Positions 1 through 7,241 of a stretch of DNA of 12,962 bases are shown here, piece by piece. Under the pieces are notes generated by a model. The model was given only the letters and a program-made list of their open reading frames with translations. It made no database searches and was not told the DNA's origin. The stretch spans positions 1-12,962 of the forward strand of contig URZD01000041.1 of assembly GCA_900552305.1 (NCBI GenBank). The letters run 5' to 3'. This stretch comes from an uncultured Eubacteriales bacterium. GTDB lineage: Bacteria; Bacillota; Clostridia; Monoglobales; Monoglobaceae. Within the stretch, counting starts at the first letter, position 1, and each line of letters begins with the position of its first letter. The position numbers and the translations under genes were made by a program.

Positions 1-577
1 GGTTGGAGAACACAACCAGCTTTGCGCAGCCGAACGAATCGTTATCTGCCGTAAGCCGAGCCGTTTCTTTAACCGTCTGACCCATCAGTTTTACCGCGTC
101 CATGTTTATGCCCGCCCTTGTAGTTGCAACTCCGACCGAGGAGCAAACGCGCTCTGTTTTCTGCAAAACCTCCGGGATTGACTTAATCAGGTTTAAATCA
201 CCCTTTGCAAAACCTTTGTGAACGAGCGCCGAAAAGCCGCCGATAAAGTTCACTCCGGTTTCCTTTGCCGCGCGGTCAAGCGCTTCGCCGAAGCAAAGAT
301 AGTTTTCCGCGTCGCTCGCCCCCGCAATCATCGCAATGGGAGTAACCGAAATTCTTTTGTTTATAATCGGTATTCCGAATCTTTGGCTTATTTCCTCACC
401 TGTTTTGACAAGGTTTTCCGCACGGGATGTAATCTTGTCATAAATTTTTTTACACGCTTTTTCCGCATCCGCGTCAATGCAGTCAAGCAGTGAAATGCCC
501 ATTGTTATAGTTCTTATATCAAGATGCTGATCCTCAATCATCTTGATTGTTTCGGTAATTTCTCTTGAATTTATCAT
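1..577 (-). CDS. UPF0210 / PFL-like family protein, N-terminal 192 codons (cut by window edge)
   Basis: Partial gene on the minus strand; the 3' part lies outside the window. It begins MINSREITETIKMIEDQHLD, and further on shows RTITMGISLLDCIDADAEKA, RISVTPIAMIAGASDAEN, GGFSALVHKGFAKGDLNLI and NDSFGCAKLVVFSN. These match the UPF0210 (DUF711) family, often named PFL family protein because its fold resembles pyruvate formate-lyase; I know of no settled biochemical role. The ATG at 577 is chosen because GGAGG lies six bases upstream and the protein aligns from there with family N-termini. It follows the ACT-domain gene by 12 bases, so the two are almost certainly cotranscribed; the same pair is common in Firmicutes. 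The glycyl-radical region cannot be judged because the C-terminus is missing. Family assignment is firm, function unknown. Confidence 0.93.
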   Translation of the reverse strand, partial: MINSREITETIKMIEDQHLDIRTITMGISLLDCIDADAEKACKKIYDKITSRAENLVKTGEEISQRFGIPIINKRISVTPIAMIAGASDAENYLCFGEALDRAAKETGVNFIGGFSALVHKGFAKGDLNLIKSIPEVLQKTERVCSSVGVATTRAGINMDAVKLMGQTVKETARLTADNDSFGCAKLVVFSN

Positions 578-589
578 TTCCGCCTCCGG

Positions 590-853
590 TTATATTCTGT
601 GCATCGATTTAAAAATTTCCTCATTCTGAAGTCTTATATCCACGCCGATTTCCTTACCGACAGCGTTAAGCTCATTTGTAACCTCGGCTGCATTCGCGCC
701 TTCAAGGTCGACAAGCATAACCATTGTAAAAATGTTTTCCATAATTGTCTGGTTAATATCCAGAATATTTACGTTATGCCTGTACAGGCAATCGCTTACC
801 CTTGCAATTATACCGGTACGGTCAATACCCATAACAGTAACAACAGCATTCAT
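590..853 (-). CDS. ACT domain-containing protein, UPF0237 family
   Basis: An 87-residue protein that is a single ACT domain. The first strand and turn, MNAVVTVMGIDRTGIIARVS, have the GxDRxGI signature of ACT and GcvR-like small-molecule-binding domains. The rest (ILDINQTIMENIFTMVMLVD, then a helix and last strand) fits the beta-alpha-beta-beta-alpha-beta fold. Length agrees with the UPF0237 family, about 88 to 90 residues. The frame stays open to 898, but the ATG at 853 is chosen because GGGAGGAG precedes it at suitable spacing and family members start MxAVVTVxG. ACT domains usually bind amino acids or similar metabolites. The tight pairing with the UPF0210 gene suggests it is a ligand-sensing or regulatory partner of that protein, but this is inferred and no ligand can be named. 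Confidence 0.93.
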   Translation of the reverse strand: MNAVVTVMGIDRTGIIARVSDCLYRHNVNILDINQTIMENIFTMVMLVDLEGANAAEVTNELNAVGKEIGVDIRLQNEEIFKSMHRI

Positions 854-937
854 CCGTATCTGCTCCTCCCAAAACACAAAAACGCGAAACCGCCGCATTT
901 TGCGGCATTCCCGCCTTTTGTCATCAAATTTTCTATT

Positions 938-966
938 ATTATATACCCTTTTTACGGTTAAGTCAA
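938..966 (-). promoter_or_regulatory. Sigma-A promoter for the ACT/UPF0210 operon
   Basis: Read on the minus strand, TTGACT (966 to 961) and TATAAT (943 to 938) are separated by 17 bases, an excellent match to the housekeeping consensus. The -10 box lies about 85 bases before the ACT start codon, leaving a short leader. It faces away from the ygiQ gene. Confidence 0.75.
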
Positions 967-988
967 GAAAAATTTATACAAAAAGCAG

Positions 989-1017
989 TTGAAAAAAAAG
1001 TTTTTTCGTGTTAAACT
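989..1017 (+). promoter_or_regulatory. Possible sigma-A promoter for the ygiQ-folD-radA cluster
   Basis: TTGAAA (989-994) and TAAACT (1012-1017) are 17 bases apart, with TGT directly before the -10 box as in extended -10 promoters. The -10 box matches only four of six consensus positions, so this is tentative. It lies about 90 bases upstream of the ygiQ start and is divergent from the ACT operon promoter. Confidence 0.4.
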
Positions 1018-1023
1018 TAGTAT

Positions 1024-1087
1024 ATATGTCGAATCGGCATATGTCAAATAATTTGAAAGGATCTTAACGGAATTTTAACACCGTTAA
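1024..1087 (+). repeat. Two inverted repeats in the ygiQ leader
   Basis: The first, 1024-1042, pairs ATATGTCG with CGGCATAT (one G-T pair) around a three-base loop. The second, 1064-1087, is TTAACGG, ten bases, CCGTTAA, a perfect 7-bp inverted repeat. Both lie in the expected 5' untranslated region. A ribosome-binding-like AAAGGA (1056-1061) sits just before the second repeat and is too far from the ATG at 1104 to act directly. They could be operator sites or RNA hairpins; no regulator is identifiable. Confidence 0.5.
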
Positions 1088-1103
1088 ACAAAGACAGTAT
1101 AAA

Positions 1104-3032
1104 ATGTTTCTTCCGATTTCCAAACAGGATATGCTTGACCGCGGAATAGACGCGCTTGACTTCGTCTACATAATAGGTGACGCGTATGTTGATCATTCCA
1201 GCTTCGGTCACGCTATAATCTCCCGCGTGCTTGAACACGCGGGCTACACTGTCGGCATAATTTCGCAGCCCGACTGGCACACCTGTGACGCATTCCGCAC
1301 CCTCGGCACGCCGCGGCTCGGTTTTCTTGTTTCATCGGGAAACATTGACCCTATGGTAAATCATTATACCGCGTCGAAAAAGCTGCGCACCACGGATATG
1401 TACTCCCCCGGCGGTGTTTTCGGAAAACGCCCCGACCGCGCAACCGTGGTATACTGCAACCGAATCCGCGAGGCGTTCGGCAAAAAAATTCCTATTATAA
1501 TAGGCGGGATTGAGCCGAGCCTTCGCCGCTTTGCGCACTATGACTACTGGTCGGACAAGGTGCGGCGCAGTATCCTTATCGACAGCGGCGCCGACCTCCT
1601 TATCTACGGCATGGGCGAGCATCAGATTGTCGAGATTGCCGACCTCCTCCGCTGCGGAGTTCCCGCTTGCGACATCAAGCACGTTGCGGGTACCTGCTAT
1701 ATCGAGTCTGCTGACGGTGAACTGCCCGACGGCTGCATAACCGTGCCGTCCTTTGCCGAGGTTTCGGAAAACAAACAGAGCTACGCAAAAGCGGCAAAAA
1801 TACAGTACGAGGAACAGGACGCGGTACGCGGCAAGCCTATTGCCCAGCTTGACAATCCGAAAAAATACGTTGTTCAGCTGCCGCCGTCACTGCCGCTGAC
1901 CGCCGAGGAGCTTGACGATGTGTATGAGCTGCCGTACGAGGGTACATATCACCCCTCCTACGAACGCCTTGGCGGAGTCCCCGCGATAAACGAGATAAAA
2001 TTCAGTATAACCTCATGTCGCGGTTGTTTCGGAGGCTGCAGCTTTTGCGCGCTGACATTCCACCAGGGCCGCACGGTTACGGCAAGAAGTCACGAATCAA
2101 TACTCCGCGAAGCAAAGCGCATGACCGAAATGCCCGATTTCAAAGGCTATATTCACGATGTAGGAGGTCCGACCGCCAACTTCCGCGCCCCGTCCTGTCA
2201 AAAACAGCTTGAAAAGGGCGTATGCAAGGGCAGGCAGTGCCTTTTTCCCACTCCGTGCAAAAACATGGACGTGTCGCACCGCGACTATCTGGAGCTTTTG
2301 CGAAAGCTCCGCGCTCTGCCAAAGGTCAAAAAGGTCTTTATCCGCTCCGGAATAAGGTTTGACTATCTTCTCGCGGATAAAGACGACAGCTTTTTCAACG
2401 AGCTTTGCCGCTACCACATAAGCGGTCAGCTCCGCGTTGCCCCCGAGCATATCTCGGATAATGTCCTGCGTTGTATGGGCAAACCGGAAAACAGCGTATA
2501 CGAAAAATTTCTTGCTAAGTTTGACGAAATAAACAAGCGGCTCGGCAAGGAACAGTATGCGGTTCCGTACCTGATGTCCTCGCACCCGGGCAGCACGCTG
2601 CGCGATGCTGTGAAGCTTGCCGAGTATCTGCACAAACGGCATCTTAATCCAAAGCAGGTTCAGGACTTCTACCCCACCCCGGGCAGTATTTCCACCTGTA
2701 TGTATTACACCGGCATTGACCCGCGGACGATGAAGTCGGTCTATGTCCCGAAAACCTATGAAGAAAAGCAGTTGCAGCGCGCGCTTCTTCAGTACAATAA
2801 CCCGGAGAACTACCGTCTTGTGCTTCGCGCGCTTAAAGAAACAAACAGGAACGATCTTATCGGGTATTCGCCCGAATGTCTTATAAAACCGCCGAAAGGA
2901 GATAAAAGCAATGGCAAAAATACTGAGCGGAAAGGAAGTTTCCGCAAGAATCAAGGAAAAACTGAAAGCAGAGGTCGCGGCTCTGACCGAAAAGGGAGTA
3001 ACTCCCGGTCTCGCCGTGGTAATCGTAGGTAA
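1104..3032 (+). CDS. ygiQ: YgiQ family radical SAM protein (UPF0313)
   Basis: A 642-residue radical SAM protein. The YgiQ N-terminal domain starts MFLPISKQDMLDRGIDALDF and contains GDAYVDH and IISQPDW. The central [4Fe-4S] motif CxxxCxxC is Cys308, Cys312 and Cys315 within SCRGCFGGCSFCAL. A family-typical cysteine-rich segment (VCKGRQCLFPTPC) and the radical SAM barrel motifs RVAPEHISD and DFYPTPGSISTCMYYTG follow. The reaction and substrate of this family are unknown to me. No ribosome binding site lies directly before the ATG at 1104, but no other in-frame start codon follows the upstream stop at 1065, and the N-terminus matches family starts. The last 40 residues (603-642) are read inside folD in another frame and are strongly basic, with 15 Lys or Arg. 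Basic disordered tails are usual in this family, so the overlap may be real. Confidence 0.93.
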   Translation: MFLPISKQDMLDRGIDALDFVYIIGDAYVDHSSFGHAIISRVLEHAGYTVGIISQPDWHTCDAFRTLGTPRLGFLVSSGNIDPMVNHYTASKKLRTTDMYSPGGVFGKRPDRATVVYCNRIREAFGKKIPIIIGGIEPSLRRFAHYDYWSDKVRRSILIDSGADLLIYGMGEHQIVEIADLLRCGVPACDIKHVAGTCYIESADGELPDGCITVPSFAEVSENKQSYAKAAKIQYEEQDAVRGKPIAQLDNPKKYVVQLPPSLPLTAEELDDVYELPYEGTYHPSYERLGGVPAINEIKFSITSCRGCFGGCSFCALTFHQGRTVTARSHESILREAKRMTEMPDFKGYIHDVGGPTANFRAPSCQKQLEKGVCKGRQCLFPTPCKNMDVSHRDYLELLRKLRALPKVKKVFIRSGIRFDYLLADKDDSFFNELCRYHISGQLRVAPEHISDNVLRCMGKPENSVYEKFLAKFDEINKRLGKEQYAVPYLMSSHPGSTLRDAVKLAEYLHKRHLNPKQVQDFYPTPGSISTCMYYTGIDPRTMKSVYVPKTYEEKQLQRALLQYNNPENYRLVLRALKETNRNDLIGYSPECLIKPPKGDKSNGKNTERKGSFRKNQGKTESRGRGSDRKGSNSRSRRGNRR

Positions 3033-3768
3033 CGACCCCGCCTCAAAGGTGTACGTAGGCAGAAAAGAGGCGATGTGCGCCGAACTCGGAATGTATTCGG
3101 AAAAATACGCGCTTCCCGAGGACACGGCTCAGTCCGAACTGCTCGCACTGATAGAAAAGCTGAACTCCGACCCGAATATTCACGGAATACTGGTGCAGCT
3201 CCCGCTGCCCGAGCCGCTTGACGAAAAGGCTGTCATCGCGGCAATCGCTCCACAAAAGGATGTTGACGCGTTCCACCCCGTGAACGTCGGAAAAATCATG
3301 ATAGGCGACTATGACTTCGTTCCGTGTACGCCCGCCGGAATTATGGAGCTTATTGCAGAAAGCGGCGTTGAGGTCGAAGGCAAAAACGGCGTTGTAATCG
3401 GCAGAAGCAACATTGTCGGCAAGCCTATGAGTATGCTGCTGCTCCACAAAAACGGAACGGTCACAATCTGCCACTCACGCACGAAAAACCTTGCCGAAAT
3501 CACACGAAATGCCGATATTCTTGTTGCAGCGGTAGGCCGCGCGCACTTCGTCACCGCAGATATGGTAAAACCCGGCGCTGTGGTTATCGACGTCGGCATG
3601 AACCGTCTTGAGGACGGCAAGCTGGCGGGCGACGTTGACTTTGACGCGGTTGAGCCGATTGCGGCGGCAATCACCCCCGTTCCCGGCGGCGTAGGACCAA
3701 TGACAATATCCATGCTCATGCGCAACACCCTTACCGCGGCAAAACGTGCATGCGAGGCACAGAAATAA
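2911..3768 (+). CDS. folD: Bifunctional methylenetetrahydrofolate dehydrogenase / methenyltetrahydrofolate cyclohydrolase
   Basis: A 285-residue cytoplasmic enzyme that interconverts 5,10-methylene-, 5,10-methenyl- and 10-formyl-tetrahydrofolate using NAD(P), supplying one-carbon units for purines and formyl-methionine. The catalytic Tyr48 and Lys52 are in YVGRKEA, followed by HGILVQLPLPEPLD with Gln96 and the folate-binding Asp119 in KDVDAFHPVN. The Rossmann signature is GRSNIVGKPMSMLLL (164-178), and the family C-terminal signature TPVPGGVGPMTISMLMRNT is at 255-273. Length is normal and no key residue is missing. The ATG at 2911 has AAAGGAG nine bases upstream. Its first 122 bases overlap the 3' end of ygiQ in a different frame, implying cotranscription and probable translational coupling. 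radA follows after 27 bases. Confidence 0.98.
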   Translation: MAKILSGKEVSARIKEKLKAEVAALTEKGVTPGLAVVIVGNDPASKVYVGRKEAMCAELGMYSEKYALPEDTAQSELLALIEKLNSDPNIHGILVQLPLPEPLDEKAVIAAIAPQKDVDAFHPVNVGKIMIGDYDFVPCTPAGIMELIAESGVEVEGKNGVVIGRSNIVGKPMSMLLLHKNGTVTICHSRTKNLAEITRNADILVAAVGRAHFVTADMVKPGAVVIDVGMNRLEDGKLAGDVDFDAVEPIAAAITPVPGGVGPMTISMLMRNTLTAAKRACEAQK

Positions 3769-3795
3769 TATATTAAAGAAGGAATCCAACCAATT

Positions 3796-5163
3796 ATGAA
3801 AACCAAAAAGATATACGTCTGCTCCGAATGCGGCGCACAGTTTCCCAAATGGATGGGGAAATGTACCACCTGCGGCTCATGGAACACCGTTGAGGAGGAG
3901 CTTGTAACTCAAACTCCGCAAAACAGCAAGGTGTCGGTTATGTCCGCGCCGTCGCTGTCCTCCTCCTCGCCCAAGTCCATACGCGCAATCGAAACAAGCG
4001 ACGAAAGCCGCGCCCTTACGGGCATGGGCGAGCTTGACCGCGTTCTCGGCGGCGGACTTGTAAAAGGCTCGCTCGTTCTCGTCGGCGGCGATCCCGGTAT
4101 CGGAAAATCAACGCTGCTGCTCCAGATATGCGAGTATATGGGCAAAGAGAACAAAATTCTGTATGTTTCGGGTGAGGAATCACAGCGACAGATAAAGCTC
4201 CGCGCAGACAGGCTCGGCATAACCACAGAAAATCTGAAGGTGTATTCGGAAACCAACATGAGCTATGTAATCGATACTGTTTTCCGCGAAAAGCCGGATA
4301 TACTGATTGTCGATTCGGTACAGACCATGTACAACCCCGAAATACAGTCAACACCGGGAAACGTCGCGCAGATTCGCGATACTGCCTCGGTGCTGATGAA
4401 AATAGCCAAGGAAAACTCTATCTCGGTTTTCCTTGTAGGTCATGTTACAAAGGAAGGCTCGCTTGCGGGTCCAAAGGTTTTGGAGCATATTGTTGACTGC
4501 GTTCTTTATTTTGAAGGCGAACGCCACCAGTCCTGCCGAATCCTCCGCGCGGTTAAAAACCGTTTCGGCTCAACCAACGAAATCGGCGTTTTTGACATGA
4601 CAGGCAGCGGACTTGAGGAGGTGCCGAATCCGTCAATGGCTCTGCTTTCCGGCAGACCCGAAAACGCGCCCGGTTCCTGTATCGTGTGTACCATGGAGGG
4701 TACGCGCCCCGTACTTGCCGAGATTCAGGCGCTCGTTTCGCCGAGCAGCTTCGGCAATCCGCGCCGAATGACAAGCGGTCCCGACCTCAGCCGTTCGCTT
4801 ATGCTTATGGCTGTACTCGAAAAGCGCGGAGGGCTGCGGCTTTCGACCTATGATGCGTATGTGAACATTGTCGGCGGACTGCGTATTTCCGAGCCTGCCG
4901 CAGATTTGGGAATCATTCTTGCCCTTGCGTCCAGCTTTAAAAACGCAGCGATAGACCACGGAACGGTTGTAATAGGCGAGGTAGGACTGACAGGCGAGCT
5001 GCGTGCGTGCAGCTTTTTGGAAGCGCGCATTTCCGAATGTGAAAAACTCGGCTTTAACCGTTGCATAGTTCCCGCCGTCAATACGGGAAAACTCAAAAAG
5101 TTTAAGAAAATTGAAGTATGTCCATACTTTAATATAAATGAAGTAATAAAAAATACATTCTGA
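3796..5163 (+). CDS. radA: DNA repair protein RadA (Sms)
   Basis: A 455-residue RecA-like ATPase that processes branched recombination intermediates. The N-terminal C4 zinc finger uses Cys9, Cys12, Cys23 and Cys26 (YVCSECGAQFPKWMGKCTTC). The ATPase core has Walker A GGDPGIGKST at 97-106, Walker B ILIVDSVQT at 169-177, and the diagnostic KNRFG motif at 254-258. The Lon-protease-like C-terminal domain includes LSTYDAYVNIVGGLRISEPA and VGLTGELR. Length matches the family. The ribosome binding site (AAGAAGG) lies somewhat far from the ATG at 3796, about 13 bases, but the zinc finger begins at once so the start is secure. It lies between folD (27 bases) and the CarD-like gene (34 bases). In Bacillus, radA is followed by disA, which is not present here. 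Confidence 0.97.
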   Translation: MKTKKIYVCSECGAQFPKWMGKCTTCGSWNTVEEELVTQTPQNSKVSVMSAPSLSSSSPKSIRAIETSDESRALTGMGELDRVLGGGLVKGSLVLVGGDPGIGKSTLLLQICEYMGKENKILYVSGEESQRQIKLRADRLGITTENLKVYSETNMSYVIDTVFREKPDILIVDSVQTMYNPEIQSTPGNVAQIRDTASVLMKIAKENSISVFLVGHVTKEGSLAGPKVLEHIVDCVLYFEGERHQSCRILRAVKNRFGSTNEIGVFDMTGSGLEEVPNPSMALLSGRPENAPGSCIVCTMEGTRPVLAEIQALVSPSSFGNPRRMTSGPDLSRSLMLMAVLEKRGGLRLSTYDAYVNIVGGLRISEPAADLGIILALASSFKNAAIDHGTVVIGEVGLTGELRACSFLEARISECEKLGFNRCIVPAVNTGKLKKFKKIEVCPYFNINEVIKNTF

Positions 5164-5197
5164 TTGTATATAAAATAATAGGAAGGGAAGTCTTTAA

Positions 5198-5671
5198 GTG
5201 TTTCAGATTGGAGACAAAATCGTTTATCCGATGCACGGCGCCGGCGTTATAGTCGGAATCGAGCAAAAAACAATCCTGGGGGAGGCGCACAACTATTATG
5301 TTATGCAGCTGTCCGTAAGCAGCATGAGGGTAATGCTCCCCACCAACAACACAGACGCAATCGGTGTCCGCGACATAGTTTCACCCGGCACCGCCGATGA
5401 GGTAATCGAATATTTCCGCACCTGTGACGAGGAAACCGAGCAAAGCTGGAACAGGCGCTACCGCGAGAACATAGACAAAATGAAGCGCGGCAACCTTTTT
5501 GACATTGCTCTTATCGCAAAGACGCTCACCCTTCGCGACAGACGGCGCGCACTTTCCAATGCGGAGCGTAAAATGCTTTCAAACGCAAAAAGTATTCTCA
5601 TTTCGGAGCTTGTTCTCGCAAAGCAGTCCACCTATGAGGATATGGAAACACTGCTGATGAGCGAAATCTGA
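5198..5671 (+). CDS. CarD-like (CdnL/TRCF-like) transcriptional regulator
   Basis: A 157-residue protein of the CarD_CdnL_TRCF family. The N-terminal RNA polymerase-interacting domain begins FQIGDKIVYPMHGAGVIVGI and runs to about residue 65, including LPTNNTDAIGVRDIVSP. The remainder is helical, with WNRRYRENIDKM, LRDRRRALSNAERKML and NAKSILISELVLAKQ, as expected for the DNA-contacting C-terminal domain. Such proteins bind the RNA polymerase beta subunit and stabilise or adjust open promoter complexes. The start is GTG at 5198, preceded by GGAAGGGAAG; no ATG lies nearby in frame and family proteins start MFxxGDxIVYPxHG. It sits 34 bases after radA and 203 bases before ispD. CarD-like genes next to ispD and ispF recur in Clostridia. 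Which promoters it affects cannot be read from the sequence. Confidence 0.92.
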   Translation: MFQIGDKIVYPMHGAGVIVGIEQKTILGEAHNYYVMQLSVSSMRVMLPTNNTDAIGVRDIVSPGTADEVIEYFRTCDEETEQSWNRRYRENIDKMKRGNLFDIALIAKTLTLRDRRRALSNAERKMLSNAKSILISELVLAKQSTYEDMETLLMSEI

Positions 5672-5675
5672 CCGA

Positions 5676-5726
5676 TTTGCGGTTGTAATATGCCAAGCCG
5701 AAAATTCTTATCGGTTTTGCCGCAAA
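5676..5726 (+). repeat. Nested hairpin just after the CarD-like gene
   Basis: TTTGCGG (5676-5682) can pair with CCGCAAA (5720-5726), enclosing an inner hairpin AAGCCGA / TCGGTTT (5695-5701 with 5711-5717, one G-T pair). The inner stem is followed by only four T residues and then GCCGC, so it is a poor intrinsic terminator. It may end or attenuate part of the radA-carD transcript. The rest of the gap up to ispD holds only a small GC-rich hairpin at 5841-5853. Confidence 0.4.
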
Positions 5727-5874
5727 GCGTCAAAAGGTTTATATTCGTTTGGCGGGAATTGCGTCAGAATGTCAAAAACCGTTGTAAGACACGATTTGGC
5801 AACACACAAAATTGTAAACCTACATTCTGTTTATTTATGTCGCCGTCACGGCGGCAGGATTGGAGATAAAGCAT

Positions 5875-6585
5875 ATGTTCAGAAAAAAAGCGCCGCGTCC
5901 GCACGCTACCGCGGTCATTGTTGCCGCCGGCAACAGCCGCCGCATGGGCTACGGACTTAACAAGCAATTCATACTGATCGGCGGCGTTCCGGCGCTTGCC
6001 CACACCCTGCGCCAGTTCGACCGCGCAAAATCGGTTACCGATACAATCGTTGTATGTCGCAGCGATGATATTCTCAATGTGCGGGGAATCCTTGACGATT
6101 TCGGAATCGAAAAGGTTTCGGCGATAATCCCCGGCGGAGCCACACGTCAGGAATCCGTGTATGCGGGCATAAAGGCTGCCTCACACGCGGATATTATCGC
6201 AATTCATGACGGAGCGCGTCCGTTTGTATCTCCGTCCAAAATAGACATGACTGTTGCCGAGGCACAAAAAACCGGTGCGGCGGCTCTCGGAGTACCGCTT
6301 AAAGACACCGTAAAAATTACCGACGGAAACGGAACTATCGTTTCAACGCCGGAGCGCAGCGCTCTCGCGCTTATACAAACGCCGCAGACATTCCGCGCGG
6401 ACGTAATCAGGCAGGCATACGAAAACGCGGAAAGAACAGGCTTTATCGGCACTGACGACTGCTCTCTTGTCGAAAACATAGGCGGCACAATCCGTATTAT
6501 TGACGGCGACTATACAAATATAAAGGTCACAACGCCGGACGATTTGCCGATTGCACAGGCAATTTACGGCTTTTTGAATAAATAA
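5875..6585 (+). CDS. ispD: 2-C-methyl-D-erythritol 4-phosphate cytidylyltransferase
   Basis: A 236-residue enzyme of the MEP pathway that transfers CMP from CTP to 2-C-methylerythritol 4-phosphate. The nucleotide-binding N-terminus is AVIVAAGNSRRMG followed by NKQF, giving Arg23 and Lys30 as the conserved basic pair. Other family motifs are IPGGATRQESVYAG, AIHDGARPFV (Asp112), LGVPLKDTVK, IQTPQTFRADVI, GTDDCSLVE and TNIKVTTPDDL (Lys217). The ATG at 5875 is chosen over the in-frame TTG at 5860 because GGAG lies nine bases before it while the TTG has no ribosome binding site. ispF follows 74 bases downstream, making the usual ispDF pair. No residue known to be essential is missing. Confidence 0.96.
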   Translation: MFRKKAPRPHATAVIVAAGNSRRMGYGLNKQFILIGGVPALAHTLRQFDRAKSVTDTIVVCRSDDILNVRGILDDFGIEKVSAIIPGGATRQESVYAGIKAASHADIIAIHDGARPFVSPSKIDMTVAEAQKTGAAALGVPLKDTVKITDGNGTIVSTPERSALALIQTPQTFRADVIRQAYENAERTGFIGTDDCSLVENIGGTIRIIDGDYTNIKVTTPDDLPIAQAIYGFLNK

Positions 6586-6593
6586 CGTATTTT

Positions 6594-6634
6594 AAAAAGC
6601 CGCGGCTTTAAGGTTAACTATCCCATGGCTTTTT
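6594..6634 (+). repeat. Overlapping alternative hairpins between ispD and ispF
   Basis: AAAAAGCC (6594-6601) can pair with GGCTTTTT (6627-6634), but it also belongs to the local palindrome AAAGCCGCGGCTTT (6596-6609). The two folds exclude each other. Five T residues close the distal arm, so the long fold resembles a weak terminator. It may set the ratio of ispF to ispD; no ligand or antiterminator is evident. Confidence 0.4.
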
Positions 6635-6659
6635 GCCGTATTACATAAGGAGGAAAATC

Positions 6660-7127
6660 ATGCGTATCGGTTTCGGATATGATGTACACGCCCTCACAGA
6701 GGGCAGAAGTTTATTTCTCGGAGGGGTCAATATCCCGCACACTCACGGTCTGCTCGGTCACTCCGATGCGGACGTCCTTGTTCATGCAATCATGGACGCA
6801 CTTCTCGGCGCAGCGGCTCTCGGCGATATAGGAAAGCACTTCCCCGACACCGACAGCGCCTACAAGAACGCAGACAGCCTTGTCCTTCTTGCCGAAGTCT
6901 GCCGTATTTTAAGCAACAACGGCTTTGAAATCGAAAATATCGACTCAACTATTGCCGCGCAAAGTCCCAAACTTGCCCCCTTTATCGAGCAAATGCGGGA
7001 AAATATAAGCCGCACTCTCGGTCTTGAACTGTCCCGCGTCAGCGTAAAGGCAACCACTACCGAAAAGCTCGGCTTTGAGGGCAGAAAAGAGGGCATTTCC
7101 GCCTATGCGGTATGCCTTTTGAAATAG
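6660..7127 (+). CDS. ispF: 2-C-methyl-D-erythritol 2,4-cyclodiphosphate synthase
   Basis: A 155-residue enzyme that cyclises CDP-methylerythritol 2-phosphate to MEcPP with release of CMP, two steps after IspD in the MEP pathway. The protein begins MRIGFGYDVHAL, giving the metal ligands Asp8 and His10; the third, His42, is in HSDADVLVHAIMDALLGA. Also present are ALGDIGKHFPDTD, the substrate-binding region IENIDSTI, and the C-terminal signature TTTEKLGFEGRKEGISAYAV. Length is normal for this trimeric enzyme. The ATG at 6660 has AAGGAGG eight bases upstream; an in-frame TTG at 6633 would add nine unconserved residues and is rejected. IspE, which acts between IspD and IspF, is not in the window. 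The stop codon lies within the stem of an intrinsic terminator. Confidence 0.97.
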   Translation: MRIGFGYDVHALTEGRSLFLGGVNIPHTHGLLGHSDADVLVHAIMDALLGAAALGDIGKHFPDTDSAYKNADSLVLLAEVCRILSNNGFEIENIDSTIAAQSPKLAPFIEQMRENISRTLGLELSRVSVKATTTEKLGFEGRKEGISAYAVCLLK

Positions 7128-7148
7128 GCTTTGCCTATTGATTTTTTT
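7123..7148 (+). terminator. Rho-independent terminator overlapping the ispF stop
   Basis: AATAGGC (7123-7129) pairs with GCCTATT (7133-7139) around a TTT loop, followed by GA and a run of seven T residues. The ispF stop codon TAG (7125-7127) is inside the stem. This ends the ygiQ-to-ispF cluster. Confidence 0.85.
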
Positions 7149-7174
7149 CTTTTGTTTTTAAAAAATAAAAGAAA
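7146..7174. repeat. AT-rich 29-base palindrome after the ispF terminator
   Basis: TTTCTTTTGTTTTT and AAAAATAAAAGAAA flank a central A; 13 of 14 positions pair normally and one is G-T. It overlaps the T-run of the terminator. With no loop it is more likely a symmetric DNA site or flexible spacer than an RNA hairpin. Confidence 0.5.
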
Positions 7175-7241
7175 TTTGAAGAAAATTGCATATATCGCGA
7201 GATAATGCCGTATAATCTCTTATAATCGCTTCTGAGCGAGT

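Noticed and set aside
2097..3125. Long minus-strand open frame of 342 codons opposite ygiQ and folD
   Set aside because: It lies opposite two well-recognised genes, shows no family motif, and is explained by codon bias of the plus strand.
3309..3887. Minus-strand open frame of 192 codons opposite folD and radA
   Set aside because: Low-complexity Ser/Pro/Ile-rich translation antisense to conserved enzymes, with no recognisable domain.
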